Of a DNA stretch of 8,461 nt, positions 1-6,526 are shown piece after piece (within the stretch, counting starts at the first letter, position 1; every line of letters begins with the position of its first letter). The translations under genes and the position numbers were made by a program. Under the pieces are notes generated by a model that was not told where the DNA came from, did no database searches, and saw nothing but the letters and a program-made list of their open reading frames with translations. Origin of the DNA: an uncultured Eubacteriales bacterium (GTDB lineage Bacteria > Bacillota > Clostridia > Lachnospirales > Lachnospiraceae); assembly GCA_900313765.1 (NCBI GenBank), contig OMSN01000075.1:1-8461 (forward strand), read 5' to 3'.

Positions 1-1
1 T

Positions 2-100
2 GAGACGGATTACTCAGATCGCCCGATGGATGATCAGCGGATCGCGACCATCACCATTGAGACCTTCGGCGTAGAGTATCCCGCTCCTAAAAAAGTCTGA
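2..100 (+). CDS. C-terminal end of an unidentified protein (5' end outside window)
   Basis: Reading frame 2 is open from the window edge to a TGA at 98-100 and gives 32 residues ending FGVEYPAPKKV. The other two plus frames are closed by stops within this stretch. A strong hairpin terminator starts 16 nt after the stop, which supports this being a real gene end that converges on the acetyltransferase gene. The peptide is polar with a short beta-like stretch (IATITIETFGVEY). I do not recognise the family, and 32 residues are too few to propose a function. The genes that often follow rplQ in Firmicutes (ecfA/ecfT, truA) are not seen here, at least not in that orientation. Confidence 0.6.
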   Translation, partial: ETDYSDRPMDDQRIATITIETFGVEYPAPKKV

Positions 101-115
101 TTATATACAGTATAA

Positions 116-147
116 AAGCGCGCGGCATAAGCACATGCCGCGCGCTT
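116..147. terminator. Bidirectional intrinsic terminator between convergent genes
   Basis: A perfect 13-bp stem (116-128 with 135-147), very GC-rich in its core, encloses a 6-nt loop. On the plus strand it is followed by TTCTTCATT. On the minus strand it begins right after the GNAT stop at 150 and runs into TTTTATA. It therefore most likely ends both the plus-strand gene (stop at 100) and the whole minus-strand ribosomal/GNAT transcript. Confidence 0.88.
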
Positions 148-149
148 CT

Positions 150-767
150 TCATTCCGGATTCCGTCGGACCCACAATACTTCTGTCACCCTGTCGAATCC
201 AAGCTTCCTCGCCAGGCTGACCGATGGTCTGTTGTCAGAGGGAATCTGAGCATAGACTTCTTCGATCTCCAGTTTTTCAAACGCATACTGAAGGATAGCT
301 CTGCATGCTTCAGATGCATATCCCTGCCTGCGCCATCTCTTATCGATCAGATATCCCAGCTCGATCCTGCCGAGAGGACTGTCGTCATCTGCGATCGGCT
401 GAAGGCCGCACCTGCCTATAATGCAGGAGGGATCATTCTTCAGGCATACTGTCCACAGGCCAAAGCCAAACACCGAATAGACCGTGTGGATATAGGCCAG
501 ATACTTCTCGAGTTCTTCATTCTCATCTTCGCTGACAGTATCCCGGATCGTTCTGCCCGGATGCGGACCTGCTTCTTCACCGCAGGAAGCATCGAATTCA
601 TTTTCCCTGCTTTCAGACAGCATCATACAATAAATCCGGGAGAAGTCCTGTCCAGAACTCTCCCGGATGATTAATCTGTCTGTTTCTAAGACGATCAAAC
701 CAGCTCCAGCAAAGTCCTGTCCAGAACTCTCCCGGATGATTAATCTGTCTGTTTCTAAGACGATCAA
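150..767 (-). CDS. GNAT-family N-acetyltransferase (RimJ/RimL-like), with duplicated N-terminus
   Basis: Predicted to transfer an acetyl group from acetyl-CoA to an amine, perhaps a protein N-terminus. The RimJ/RimL-type start ([12 protein letters not shown]) and the acetyl-CoA loop RRQGYA (residues 146-151) followed by a helix are visible, as is the typical C-terminal [13 protein letters not shown] block (179-191). The first possible start is TTG at 765-767, overlapping the rplQ stop by 4 nt with GGAG at 773-776 inside rplQ, so translational coupling is likely. A perfect 69-bp tandem duplication repeats this RBS and start, and a second TTG at 696-698 with GGAG at 704-707 would give the usual 182-residue protein. 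The 205-residue form carries 23 extra residues. Which start is used cannot be decided from sequence. Being last in a ribosomal operon makes a ribosomal-protein substrate plausible, but this is only inference. Confidence 0.85.
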   Translation of the reverse strand: MIVLETDRLIIRESSGQDFAGAGLIVLETDRLIIRESSGQDFSRIYCMMLSESRENEFDASCGEEAGPHPGRTIRDTVSEDENEELEKYLAYIHTVYSVFGFGLWTVCLKNDPSCIIGRCGLQPIADDDSPLGRIELGYLIDKRWRRQGYASEACRAILQYAFEKLEIEEVYAQIPSDNRPSVSLARKLGFDRVTEVLWVRRNPE

Positions 768-780
768 ACCAGCTCCAGCA
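643..780. repeat. Perfect 69-bp tandem duplication across the rplQ/GNAT junction
   Basis: Positions 643-711 and 712-780 are identical over 69 bp and directly abut. On the minus strand each unit contains the last rplQ codons with a GGAG motif, the rplQ stop, and the TTG start plus about 17 codons of the GNAT gene. As 69 is a multiple of three, the GNAT frame stays open through both copies. A complete sequence match suggests a recent event, or an assembly artefact. Confidence 0.97.
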
Positions 781-1300
781 CGACTTCCATCGCGCCGTCA
801 CCACGTCTCTGACCGATCTTGATGATGCGGGTATAACCACCATTGCGGTTAGCATACTTCGGAGCGATCTCATCAAAGAGCTTCGCCGGAATATCAACAG
901 ACTTGGTATTTCTCTTGCGGCCAGCTGCCTCTGCCGGAACCTCAGTTACCGGATAGAGCATCTTCAGCATCTGACGTCTTGCATGAAGTCTTGCAGGATT
1001 GTCCTTCTTGATCTCCTTCTCAACTTCGTCATAGACGGTCTTCTTCTTGCCATCGACGACTTCCTTGACTCTCTTGCCGTCTTTGTCCTTGCGCGGAACC
1101 TTAGCCATGACCTTAACGGTCTCATAATCGTCTTTTTCCTTGACTGCAAGCGCGATCAGGCCTTCAACGATCTTCTGGGTCTCCTTCGCCTTTGCTTCCG
1201 TGGTGATGATCTTTCCATGATAAAGCAGTGAGGTGACCTGGCTTCTGAGAAGAGCTTTTCTCTGGGAGGCGGTTCTGCTTAACTTTCTGTAACCTGACAT
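764..1300 (-). CDS. rplQ: 50S ribosomal protein L17, long form
   Basis: Large-subunit protein bL17, which sits near the polypeptide exit on the ribosome. The N-terminus ([17 protein letters not shown]) and the C-terminal core ([21 protein letters not shown]) are clear family signatures. I start it at ATG 1298-1300 because GGAGG lies 8 nt upstream at 1309-1313; the in-frame ATG at 1315 overlaps that RBS and would be wrong. The protein has 178 residues, well above the roughly 115-130 of typical L17. The excess is a highly charged, lysine-rich insertion at about residues 57-103 and a second one at about 117-136. Such long forms fit my recollection of Clostridia. The TGA stop overlaps the TTG start of the acetyltransferase gene. 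It is co-transcribed with rpoA, 83 nt away. Confidence 0.97.
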   Translation of the reverse strand: MSGYRKLSRTASQRKALLRSQVTSLLYHGKIITTEAKAKETQKIVEGLIALAVKEKDDYETVKVMAKVPRKDKDGKRVKEVVDGKKKTVYDEVEKEIKKDNPARLHARRQMLKMLYPVTEVPAEAAGRKRNTKSVDIPAKLFDEIAPKYANRNGGYTRIIKIGQRRGDGAMEVVLELV

Positions 1301-1308
1301 TCTATTAT

Positions 1309-1313
1309 CCTCC
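1309..1313 (-). promoter_or_regulatory. Ribosome binding site that fixes the rplQ start
   Basis: GGAGG 8 nt before the ATG at 1298-1300. It overlaps the upstream in-frame ATG at 1313-1315, so that codon cannot be the start and the five extra residues (MEDNR) are excluded. Confidence 0.85.
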
Positions 1314-1383
1314 ATTCATGCAGCGCGGGCGCGCATTCTTCGGTCTTACCGCCCGTGTGCGTACTTAGTAACTAATCGGTATC

Positions 1384-2343
1384 TTATGATTCTTCTCCGG
1401 TGCGAAGTCCGAGACCAAGCTCCTGCAGTTTTGCAAGAACTTCTTCCAGAGACTTTCTGCCAAGATTACGGACCTTCATCATATCATCCGGAGTCTTGTT
1501 GCACAGTTCTCCGACGGTATTGATGCCTGCCCTCTTCAGGCAGTTGTAGGACCGGACAGAAAGTTCCAGCTCATCGATGGTCATATCCAGACGTCCTCCG
1601 TCTGTCTCGCTCTCAGCCTGTGTCAGAACCGGCTGCAGCGGCTTATCAGACAGATCGATGAACAGTTTCAGATGATCGCTCAGGACCTTGGCTGCCATGC
1701 TGACTGCCATATCCGGAGTAAGTGTTCCGTTTGTCCACACATCAAGCGTAAGCTTGTCGTAATCGGTATCCTGGCCGACACGGGTGTTCTCAACGGTCAT
1801 ATTGACACGCTCAACCGGAGTGTAGATCGCATCCACAGCGATCACACCGATCGGCATATCGTCTTTCTTTCCTTTATCCGCGCTCACATAACCTCTGCCA
1901 TTGGTGATGGTCAGTTCCATGCTGAGCTTGCAGTCAGACCCGCCATTCAGTGTGGCAATGACCTGATCCGGATTCACGATCTCGATATCCTGATCCACAT
2001 CAATATCCGCTCCGGTCACCGGACCTTCGCTGCTGACTTCGATGTAGGCTGTCTTGGGATCGTCGGTCGTAGAGGAATTACGGATCGCCAGATTCTTGAT
2101 GTTCAGAATGATCTCTGTAACATCTTCCTTGACGCCCGGAATACAACTGAACTCATGCACAACGCCGTCGATCTTTACCTGGCTGACTGCAGATCCCGGA
2201 AGGGATGAAAGCATGATTCTGCGAAGAGAATTGCCAAGGGTCGTTCCGTAGCCTCTCTCAAGCGGCTCGATCACAAAACGGCCATGCTTCTTATCTTCCG
2301 ACATCTCCGCAACGGTAATGTTTGGAATAATGAAATCGAACAA
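1384..2343 (-). CDS. rpoA: DNA-directed RNA polymerase subunit alpha
   Basis: The alpha subunit dimerises to scaffold RNA polymerase assembly and contacts UP elements and activators. The N-terminal domain shows the invariant block [21 protein letters not shown] (residues 27-47). The C-terminal domain (about 254-319) contains the helix-hairpin-helix, with R264, N267, K270, G295, K297 and S298 corresponding to the E. coli DNA-contacting residues R265 to S299. I place the start at TTG 2341-2343, giving MFDFIIPN and 319 residues, the normal length. A consensus GGAGGG stands 6 nt upstream, and the 24 extra in-frame codons to an ATG at 2415 have no family similarity. The gene lies between rpsD (85 nt) and rplQ (83 nt) in the alpha operon. 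Confidence 0.98.
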   Translation of the reverse strand: MFDFIIPNITVAEMSEDKKHGRFVIEPLERGYGTTLGNSLRRIMLSSLPGSAVSQVKIDGVVHEFSCIPGVKEDVTEIILNIKNLAIRNSSTTDDPKTAYIEVSSEGPVTGADIDVDQDIEIVNPDQVIATLNGGSDCKLSMELTITNGRGYVSADKGKKDDMPIGVIAVDAIYTPVERVNMTVENTRVGQDTDYDKLTLDVWTNGTLTPDMAVSMAAKVLSDHLKLFIDLSDKPLQPVLTQAESETDGGRLDMTIDELELSVRSYNCLKRAGINTVGELCNKTPDDMMKVRNLGRKSLEEVLAKLQELGLGLRTGEES

Positions 2344-2349
2344 TTCAGT

Positions 2350-2355
2350 CCCTCC
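2350..2355 (-). promoter_or_regulatory. Ribosome binding site supporting the TTG start of rpoA
   Basis: GGAGGG 6 nt upstream of TTG 2341-2343. It decides for the non-ATG start over the longer frame beginning at 2415. Confidence 0.85.
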
Positions 2356-2428
2356 TTGTAGGTGTTCTTGTTCTTCGGGACCACCCGGCCTGCATACACA
2401 GGCAAGGGCAAACATACATTATTGCTTA

Positions 2429-3022
2429 TTACTTGGAATACAGCTCGACGATCTGGACTTCGTCAACCGGAACATCGATCATCTCTCTGGTCGGAAGCTC
2501 CCTGACGGTTCCCTTCAGTGCCTCGAGATCGCTGTCAAGCCATTCCGGAACCAGTCTTCCGTGATTGGCCTCTGCGATATCCTTATATCTCTGAGACTCT
2601 TTGCACTTTTCCTTAACTTCGATCACATCTCCTGCCTTTACAAGATAGGACGGGATGTTTACGCACTTGCCGTTTACGGTGATGTGCTTGTGATCAACGA
2701 TCTGACGGGCTTCCTTGCGGGTTCTCGCAAAACCAAGACGGAAAACGACGTTGTCCAGTCTGGTCTCGAGGAGCATCATCAGGTTCGGACCGGTCATACC
2801 AGGCATACGGTCTGCCTTCTCGTAATAGTTACGGAACGGCTTCTCGGTCACTCCATAGATAAACTTCGCCTTCTGCTTCTCACGAAGCTGCATGCCGTAC
2901 TCGCTGACCTTATGTCTGGTCTGTCTCGGCTGGCGATTGGACTTCTTATCATAACCCAGGACGGTCGGTTCCAGTCCCAGGGCTCTGCATCTCTTTAATA
3001 CAGGTGTTCTGTTAACTGCCAT
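2429..3022 (-). CDS. rpsD: 30S ribosomal protein S4, zinc-free type
   Basis: Primary 16S rRNA-binding protein that nucleates 30S assembly; in many bacteria it also represses its own operon. It has 197 residues. The N-terminal domain starts [19 protein letters not shown] and has only Cys12 where zinc-binding S4 proteins carry a cysteine cluster, so this is the C-minus form. The S4 RNA-binding domain spans about 87-150 ([20 protein letters not shown] followed by [12 protein letters not shown]). GGAGG at 3033-3037 precedes the ATG by 10 nt. The gene lies inside the alpha operon between rpsK and rpoA, unlike Bacillus subtilis where rpsD is separate. A short inverted repeat (GGACA/TGTCC at 3080-3092) lies in the 71-nt gap from rpsK. 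Confidence 0.98.
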   Translation of the reverse strand: MAVNRTPVLKRCRALGLEPTVLGYDKKSNRQPRQTRHKVSEYGMQLREKQKAKFIYGVTEKPFRNYYEKADRMPGMTGPNLMMLLETRLDNVVFRLGFARTRKEARQIVDHKHITVNGKCVNIPSYLVKAGDVIEVKEKCKESQRYKDIAEANHGRLVPEWLDSDLEALKGTVRELPTREMIDVPVDEVQIVELYSK

Positions 3023-3093
3023 TCTGATTCTACCTCCATTGTATTATGGCAAATGAAAACGCTTCGAGTCGTTCATGCGGACAGTGTGTCCGG

Positions 3094-3489
3094 TCATACT
3101 CTCCTGCGCTTCGGCGGACGGCATCCGTTGTGCGGAACCGGGGTGACGTCGCGGATGGAGACAACCTCCAGTCCGTTTGCGGAAAGTGCGCGGATCGCCG
3201 CTTCTCTTCCTGAACCCGGGCCCTTTACGAATACATCGACAACCTTCAGACCATGCGGAAGGGCTGCCTTGGTAGCCGTCTCAGCTGCCATCTGTGCTGC
3301 ATAAGGGGTAGATTTTCTGGATCCTTTGAATCCAAGGCCGCCGGCACTTGCCCATGAAAGGGCATTGCCCTGCGCATCCGTCAGCGTAACGATCGTATTA
3401 TTGAAGGAAGACTGAATATGCGCCTGGCCTCTTTCCACGTTTTTCTTAACGCGCTTTTTGGTCACTTTCTTTGTTGTTTTTCCTGCCAT
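3094..3489 (-). CDS. rpsK: 30S ribosomal protein S11
   Basis: Platform protein of the 30S subunit, close to the mRNA exit site. At 131 residues it has the normal length. Family blocks are easy to see: [19 protein letters not shown] near residue 25, [20 protein letters not shown] after it, and the C-terminal [17 protein letters not shown]. The N-terminal tail is lysine-rich. The upstream RBS is weak (GCAGG about 10 nt before ATG), so translation may depend partly on coupling to rpsM, whose stop is 44 nt upstream. Confidence 0.98.
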   Translation of the reverse strand: MAGKTTKKVTKKRVKKNVERGQAHIQSSFNNTIVTLTDAQGNALSWASAGGLGFKGSRKSTPYAAQMAAETATKAALPHGLKVVDVFVKGPGSGREAAIRALSANGLEVVSIRDVTPVPHNGCRPPKRRRV

Positions 3490-3533
3490 TATTCAATAAC
3501 CTGCTTTCTTAATCTAAGATCGATCTATGTGGA

Positions 3534-3905
3534 TTACTTCTTCTTATTCGCTACGGTACGACGCGGGCCCTTACGGGTACGTGCGTTGGTCTTCGTCTTC
3601 TGTCCGCGGACCGGAAGTCCTCTTCTGTGACGGATTCCTCTGTAGCAGCCGATCTCCTGCAGTCTCTTGATATTCATAGCGACATCTCTGCGGAGATCAC
3701 CCTCAACCATAACGTCAAGGTCTTCAATAGCAACACGGATCTTATCGACTTCCTCGTCGGTCAGATCTCTGACGCGGGTGCTCGGATCGATACCTGCTTT
3801 TGCAAGGATCTTGCCCGAGGTGGTACGGCCGATTCCAAAGATATAGGTCAGACCGATCTCAACTCGCTTCTCTCTTGGTAAGTCTACACCAGCTATACGA
3901 GCCAT
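3534..3905 (-). CDS. rpsM: 30S ribosomal protein S13
   Basis: Head protein of the 30S subunit that contacts the P-site tRNA through its basic tail and bridges to the 50S subunit. It has 123 residues starting [19 protein letters not shown]. The helix-hairpin-helix region [15 protein letters not shown] lies near residue 20, the signature [23 protein letters not shown] is in the C-terminal half, and the last residues are a basic tail. The ATG at 3903-3905 is chosen because GGAGG (3914-3918) is 8 nt upstream and the sequence matches the family from this Met. The frame is open for 33 more codons upstream but without similarity. A 318-nt gap separates it from rpmJ. Confidence 0.98.
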   Translation of the reverse strand: MARIAGVDLPREKRVEIGLTYIFGIGRTTSGKILAKAGIDPSTRVRDLTDEEVDKIRVAIEDLDVMVEGDLRRDVAMNIKRLQEIGCYRGIRHRRGLPVRGQKTKTNARTRKGPRRTVANKKK

Positions 3906-4223
3906 GTAATTATCCTCCTGAATTCTTGTCTTTAAACTGGGATATACGAACCGTCGTATATCCAGCTGCATCCCCTTACAGAGATTACAGCCTTTCCGTC
4001 TCATTAAGCGGCTGCCTTTTCAGCTTCCGCGAATGTGCGAGTCGCACCGCAGCGGCTGGCGGCGGACTTTTCGCACCGGATCCTGAGCCGGTATTAAGGA
4101 CAATATAAATATGAGTCAGCCTGACATGAACAGGTTACATCTCAATATATATTGTCAGCGTCCATCTGAATTGCGGACGCGTTCCGCTTCATAAAAATAA
4201 ATCAATAAGTGTTCCTGCTGTGA
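3906..4223 (-). promoter_or_regulatory. 318-nt rpmJ-rpsM intergenic region with several stem-loops; candidate structured leader
   Basis: No convincing gene is present. In transcription order I see a hairpin 4173-4187 (5 bp) that overlaps, and so competes with, one at 4158-4180 (6 bp). Next comes a 9-bp inverted repeat 4099-4107/4148-4156 with a 40-nt loop. A GC-rich stem follows (4035-4039 with 4043-4047, extended by 4027-4030 with 4052-4055). Last is an 11-bp stem with one bulged G, 3937-3948 with 3955-3965, ending about 20 nt before the rpsM RBS. None is followed by a proper T-run, so these are not obvious terminators. The overlapping hairpins and the stem beside the rpsM RBS would suit translational control, for example by S4 as in the E. 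coli alpha operon, but no match to that pseudoknot is claimed. Confidence 0.4.
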
Positions 4224-4337
4224 TCAGCCCTGTCTCTGTTTGTGCTTCGGGTTCTCGCAGATGATCATAATTCTGCCTTTTCTCTTGATAACCTTGCACT
4301 TCTCACAGATCGGCTTCACAGATGAGCGAACCTTCAT
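4224..4337 (-). CDS. rpmJ: 50S ribosomal protein L36, zinc-ribbon form
   Basis: Small large-subunit protein bL36 of 37 residues, starting [20 protein letters not shown] and ending NPKHKQRQG. The zinc ligands Cys11, Cys14, Cys27 and His32 are all present, so this is the zinc-binding C-plus form. GGAGG at 4348-4352 lies 10 nt before the ATG at 4335-4337. It is the first gene after the promoter at 4423-4451. infA, which is its usual upstream neighbour, is missing; the next gene upstream is an ABC permease behind a terminator. The next gene downstream, rpsM, is 318 nt away. Confidence 0.97.
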   Translation of the reverse strand: MKVRSSVKPICEKCKVIKRKGRIMIICENPKHKQRQG

Positions 4338-4381
4338 CCCTGCATGTCCTCCTTTCTTAATTTATTCTGTCTGCCTCTTTT

Positions 4382-4407
4382 CGAAAGGGCGCAATAACCC
4401 CTTTTCG
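4382..4407 (-). promoter_or_regulatory. Stem-loop in the rpmJ 5' leader
   Basis: In the roughly 80-nt untranslated leader, CGAAAAGGG (4399-4407) can pair with CCCTTTCG (4382-4389), leaving one bulged A. It has no following T-run and is not a terminator. A role in mRNA stability or regulation is possible but unproven. Confidence 0.35.
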
Positions 4408-4422
4408 CAAAGACACTCGATT

Positions 4423-4451
4423 ATTATATTCCAGCAAGTGTTTGATTGCAA
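4423..4451 (-). promoter_or_regulatory. Sigma-A promoter of the rpmJ-rpsM-rpsK-rpsD-rpoA-rplQ operon
   Basis: On the minus strand TTGCAA (4446-4451) and a perfect TATAAT (4423-4428) are separated by exactly 17 bp. Transcription should begin near 4416, leaving about 80 nt of leader before rpmJ. The T-rich tract of the preceding terminator (4456-4463) ends 4 nt before the -35 box. Confidence 0.8.
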
Positions 4452-4455
4452 GCAG

Positions 4456-4495
4456 AAAAACAACGGAATATCCCATAAAAAAACGGGATATTCCG
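4456..4495 (-). terminator. Intrinsic terminator of the NEW3/ABC operon
   Basis: A perfect 11-bp stem (4464-4474 with 4485-4495) and 10-nt loop are followed on the minus strand by TTGTTTTT. It lies 33 nt beyond the permease stop and just before the ribosomal promoter, so it insulates the two operons. Confidence 0.85.
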
Positions 4496-4528
4496 CTTCA
4501 TCTTAAGTGAAATAGTCTAAAACCGGAT

Positions 4529-5563
4529 TCAGTTTCCTCTGATCTCCTGTCTCATGAAGCCTACGTAAGAGATCGCAAATGCTGCAAATGTCAGTGCGAG
4601 CAGTCCGACCAGATGCGGCCACACCAGCAGGATGCTCTGTCCCAGGGACAGATACCCACTCAGCGCACCGACAAGCTGTGCATAGGACACAGCGTTGATC
4701 GCTCTCGTCGCCGGGTTCATCAGAACGGAGCTCGCCTCTGAGTACAGATAGTACGGCGAGATGCGGTTGAGGTTCATATTCAGGTTGTAGTTGTTCAGTG
4801 CATTGACCGCCTGCTGATACTCTGTATTGACCGGGAAGACCGCATTTGCAATGATCCCTGCAAGAAGGCTCATGAAGATCGCGAAGAACAGCCACAGCGC
4901 GATCGAAGAGAGCGCCGAAGTTGCCGCATGCCTTGCAAAGACTGAGAACAGCATGGCCATCGCCAGCCAGAAGCAGATGTAGATGACCGTATAGATCAGG
5001 TAGAGCAGAACTCTGACTGCCTCTTCCCCGGTCGGGCGGATCCCTGACGCCAGAAACCCGGCACCCCCCACAGCGATCCCCGTACTGAATACCATGACCA
5101 CGATCAGAGTGGCTGATGCAAGGAACTTTCCTATTATAATGGAATCCCTGTAGATCGGCTGTGACACCAGACGGTTCAGCGTACCGCTGTTCTTCTCGGA
5201 ATTGATGGAATCAAATCCGAGGATCAGGCCGATAAAGGGGCCGATCAGTGCAACCAGTGACATGTACGAAGGAATCGAACTTCCCCCTGTTGTGAACAGT
5301 TTCAGGAACATATAGGATGAATCGAATGCTGCTTTCGGATCGGCGGCAGCATTTTTGATCGCACTGCTGATCCCTGTAACTGCTCCGTATACACTCGCGA
5401 TCGTCATGGCGATCACAAGGATCAGGATAATGATAAACCGCTTGCTTGTCACATGATCGGCCATCTCTTTGCGGTACAGTGCTGTCAGACTGTGATACCG
5501 GATCTTATCTCGTTTCACTGCCTCTGCGGCCGAAACGGCGTTTTCTCCTGCCGCCTTTACCAT
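4529..5563 (-). CDS. ABC-2 type transporter permease (NosY-like)
   Basis: Membrane subunit of an ABC transporter, predicted to act with the ATPase encoded just upstream. It has 344 residues with about six membrane segments: 43-62, 101-118, 146-173, 183-207, 217-241 and 310-336. After segment 2 comes the family block FDSINSEKNSGTLNRLVSQP with PIYRDSIIIGK (117-146), typical of ABC-2 permeases. A large loop (about 242-305) faces outside. I use the ATG at 5561-5563 because GGAG (5573-5576) is 9 nt upstream; the ATG at 5572 abuts that RBS and the one at 5665 has none. The start lies 59 nt inside the ATPase gene, so translation is probably coupled. The substrate cannot be read from the sequence. 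Confidence 0.88.
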   Translation of the reverse strand: MVKAAGENAVSAAEAVKRDKIRYHSLTALYRKEMADHVTSKRFIIILILVIAMTIASVYGAVTGISSAIKNAAADPKAAFDSSYMFLKLFTTGGSSIPSYMSLVALIGPFIGLILGFDSINSEKNSGTLNRLVSQPIYRDSIIIGKFLASATLIVVMVFSTGIAVGGAGFLASGIRPTGEEAVRVLLYLIYTVIYICFWLAMAMLFSVFARHAATSALSSIALWLFFAIFMSLLAGIIANAVFPVNTEYQQAVNALNNYNLNMNLNRISPYYLYSEASSVLMNPATRAINAVSYAQLVGALSGYLSLGQSILLVWPHLVGLLALTFAAFAISYVGFMRQEIRGN

Positions 5564-6524
5564 TGCTCTCATCTCCTTCTTCTTTCTCGGCTTCCTCGAA
5601 GTATACTCTGTAGATCTCATCAAGGTCTCCGCCCTTCTGATGCATATGCAGAAGCTTATAGCCATTCATTCCAAGGAATCGGGTGATCCCTCCGCGCAGA
5701 TCTTCCGTGGAACTGATCACAAACGTATTGCCTTCTTTGGTGATCCCCGTGATGGAATGCAGTCCTTCCAGGTATCCCAGGAACCTGTCGTCACAGGGTT
5801 CCACTTCGATCTCCATCGTATAATGTCCCCTGGAGGCAATCTGGCTGCCCAACTGCGTGATCCCTCCGCAGGCGATCAGGCTTCCATCCACGAAGATCCC
5901 GACCCGGTCACAGATCTGCTGGATCTGATAGAGCTGATGGCTGGAGACAAGGATTGTCTTCCCGTCCTGCACGCTCAGCTGTTTGATCAGTTTCAGGAAT
6001 TCTCTCATTCCTTCCGGGTCCAAGCCGAGCGTCGGTTCATCCATGATAATGACCTGCGGATCCTTGATCAGCACATCCGCAATGCCGAGTCTCTGTCTCA
6101 TACCCTTTGAATAGGTCCCTGTTTTCTGGTCTGCCGCATATGTCATTCCCACGCGTTCAAGGAGTCTGTCGATCAGCGGGTTAATCTCTTTTTCCGGGAT
6201 CCCGTTCAGTCTTGCTGTGAAGCGAAGATTCTCCCTGCCTGTCATGTCACTGTAGAAGCCAACATTGTCCGGCAGGTACCCTGTGATCCGTTTCACCTGC
6301 ATGGATTCCCTGGTACAGTCGTGTCCATCAATGTGTGCATTTCCCAGAGTCGGTTCCGTAAGGCCCAGAAGCATCAATATTGTCGTTGTCTTTCCCGCAC
6401 CATTCGGTCCCAGCAGCCCGAATATCTCACCTCTGTGAATCTCAAGATTGAGGTGGTTCACCGCAACTTTTGTGCCATAGGCTTTGGTCAGATCTTCGGT
6501 ACGGATAATCGTTGAATCCGTCAT
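5505..6524 (-). CDS. ABC transporter ATP-binding protein
   Basis: Cytoplasmic ATPase that energises the partner permease. It has 339 residues. Walker A is GPNGAGKT (39-46), Walker B is VIIMDE (158-163) followed by PTLGLDP, and the H-loop is SSHQ with His196. The ABC signature reads YSKGMRQRL (138-146) in place of canonical LSGGQ, a variant common in NosF/CcmA-type ATPases. Residues 220-310 form a C-terminal accessory domain. The last 18 residues (GKGGRRKRRFGRRGSETR) are strongly basic and lie in the 59 nt shared with the permease gene. The ATG is 2 nt after the stop of the NEW3-protein gene, with GGAG at 6531-6534 6 nt upstream. Export rather than import is likely, as no solute-binding protein of the classical type is present. 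Confidence 0.94.
   Translation of the reverse strand: MTDSTIIRTEDLTKAYGTKVAVNHLNLEIHRGEIFGLLGPNGAGKTTTILMLLGLTEPTLGNAHIDGHDCTRESMQVKRITGYLPDNVGFYSDMTGRENLRFTARLNGIPEKEINPLIDRLLERVGMTYAADQKTGTYSKGMRQRLGIADVLIKDPQVIIMDEPTLGLDPEGMREFLKLIKQLSVQDGKTILVSSHQLYQIQQICDRVGIFVDGSLIACGGITQLGSQIASRGHYTMEIEVEPCDDRFLGYLEGLHSITGITKEGNTFVISSTEDLRGGITRFLGMNGYKLLHMHQKGGDLDEIYRVYFEEAEKEEGDESNGKGGRRKRRFGRRGSETR
5573..5576 (-). promoter_or_regulatory. Ribosome binding site fixing the permease start inside the ATPase gene
   Basis: GGAG, within AAGGAG, lies 9 nt before ATG 5561-5563 and directly next to the alternative ATG 5570-5572, which is too close to use. It is located in the 3' part of the ATPase coding region. 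Confidence 0.65.
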
Positions 6525-6526
6525 AA

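Noticed and set aside
135..674. Plus-strand 179-codon open frame
   Set aside because: Antisense to the GNAT gene, starts inside the terminator hairpin, has no RBS or family similarity, and the minus-strand frame is clearly the coding one.
643..780. Possible CRISPR-like or satellite repeat
   Set aside because: There are only two copies, they abut without a spacer, and the unit consists of gene sequence.
613..897. Minus-strand frame with two identical 23-residue blocks
   Set aside because: It is the 69-bp DNA duplication read in the wrong frame, overlapping the conserved rplQ C-terminus; it is not a repeat protein.
1672..2208. Plus-strand 178-codon open frame, and a similar one at 2318-2998
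   Set aside because: Both are antisense to rpoA and rpsD, with composition explained by the codons of the conserved genes opposite.
3937..3965. Hairpin before rpsM as a terminator
   Set aside because: The stem is good, but on the minus strand it is followed by AGTTTAAAGAC rather than a T-run, and essential genes lie directly downstream.
3906..4004. N-terminal extension of S13 beginning [12 protein letters not shown]
   Set aside because: No similarity to S13, no RBS at that ATG, and a good RBS precedes the conserved MARIAGV start; the CxxC is probably chance.
5564..5665. Longer permease start at 5665
   Set aside because: It would add 34 residues and overlap the ATPase gene by 161 nt without an RBS; the ATG at 5563 has a properly spaced GGAG.
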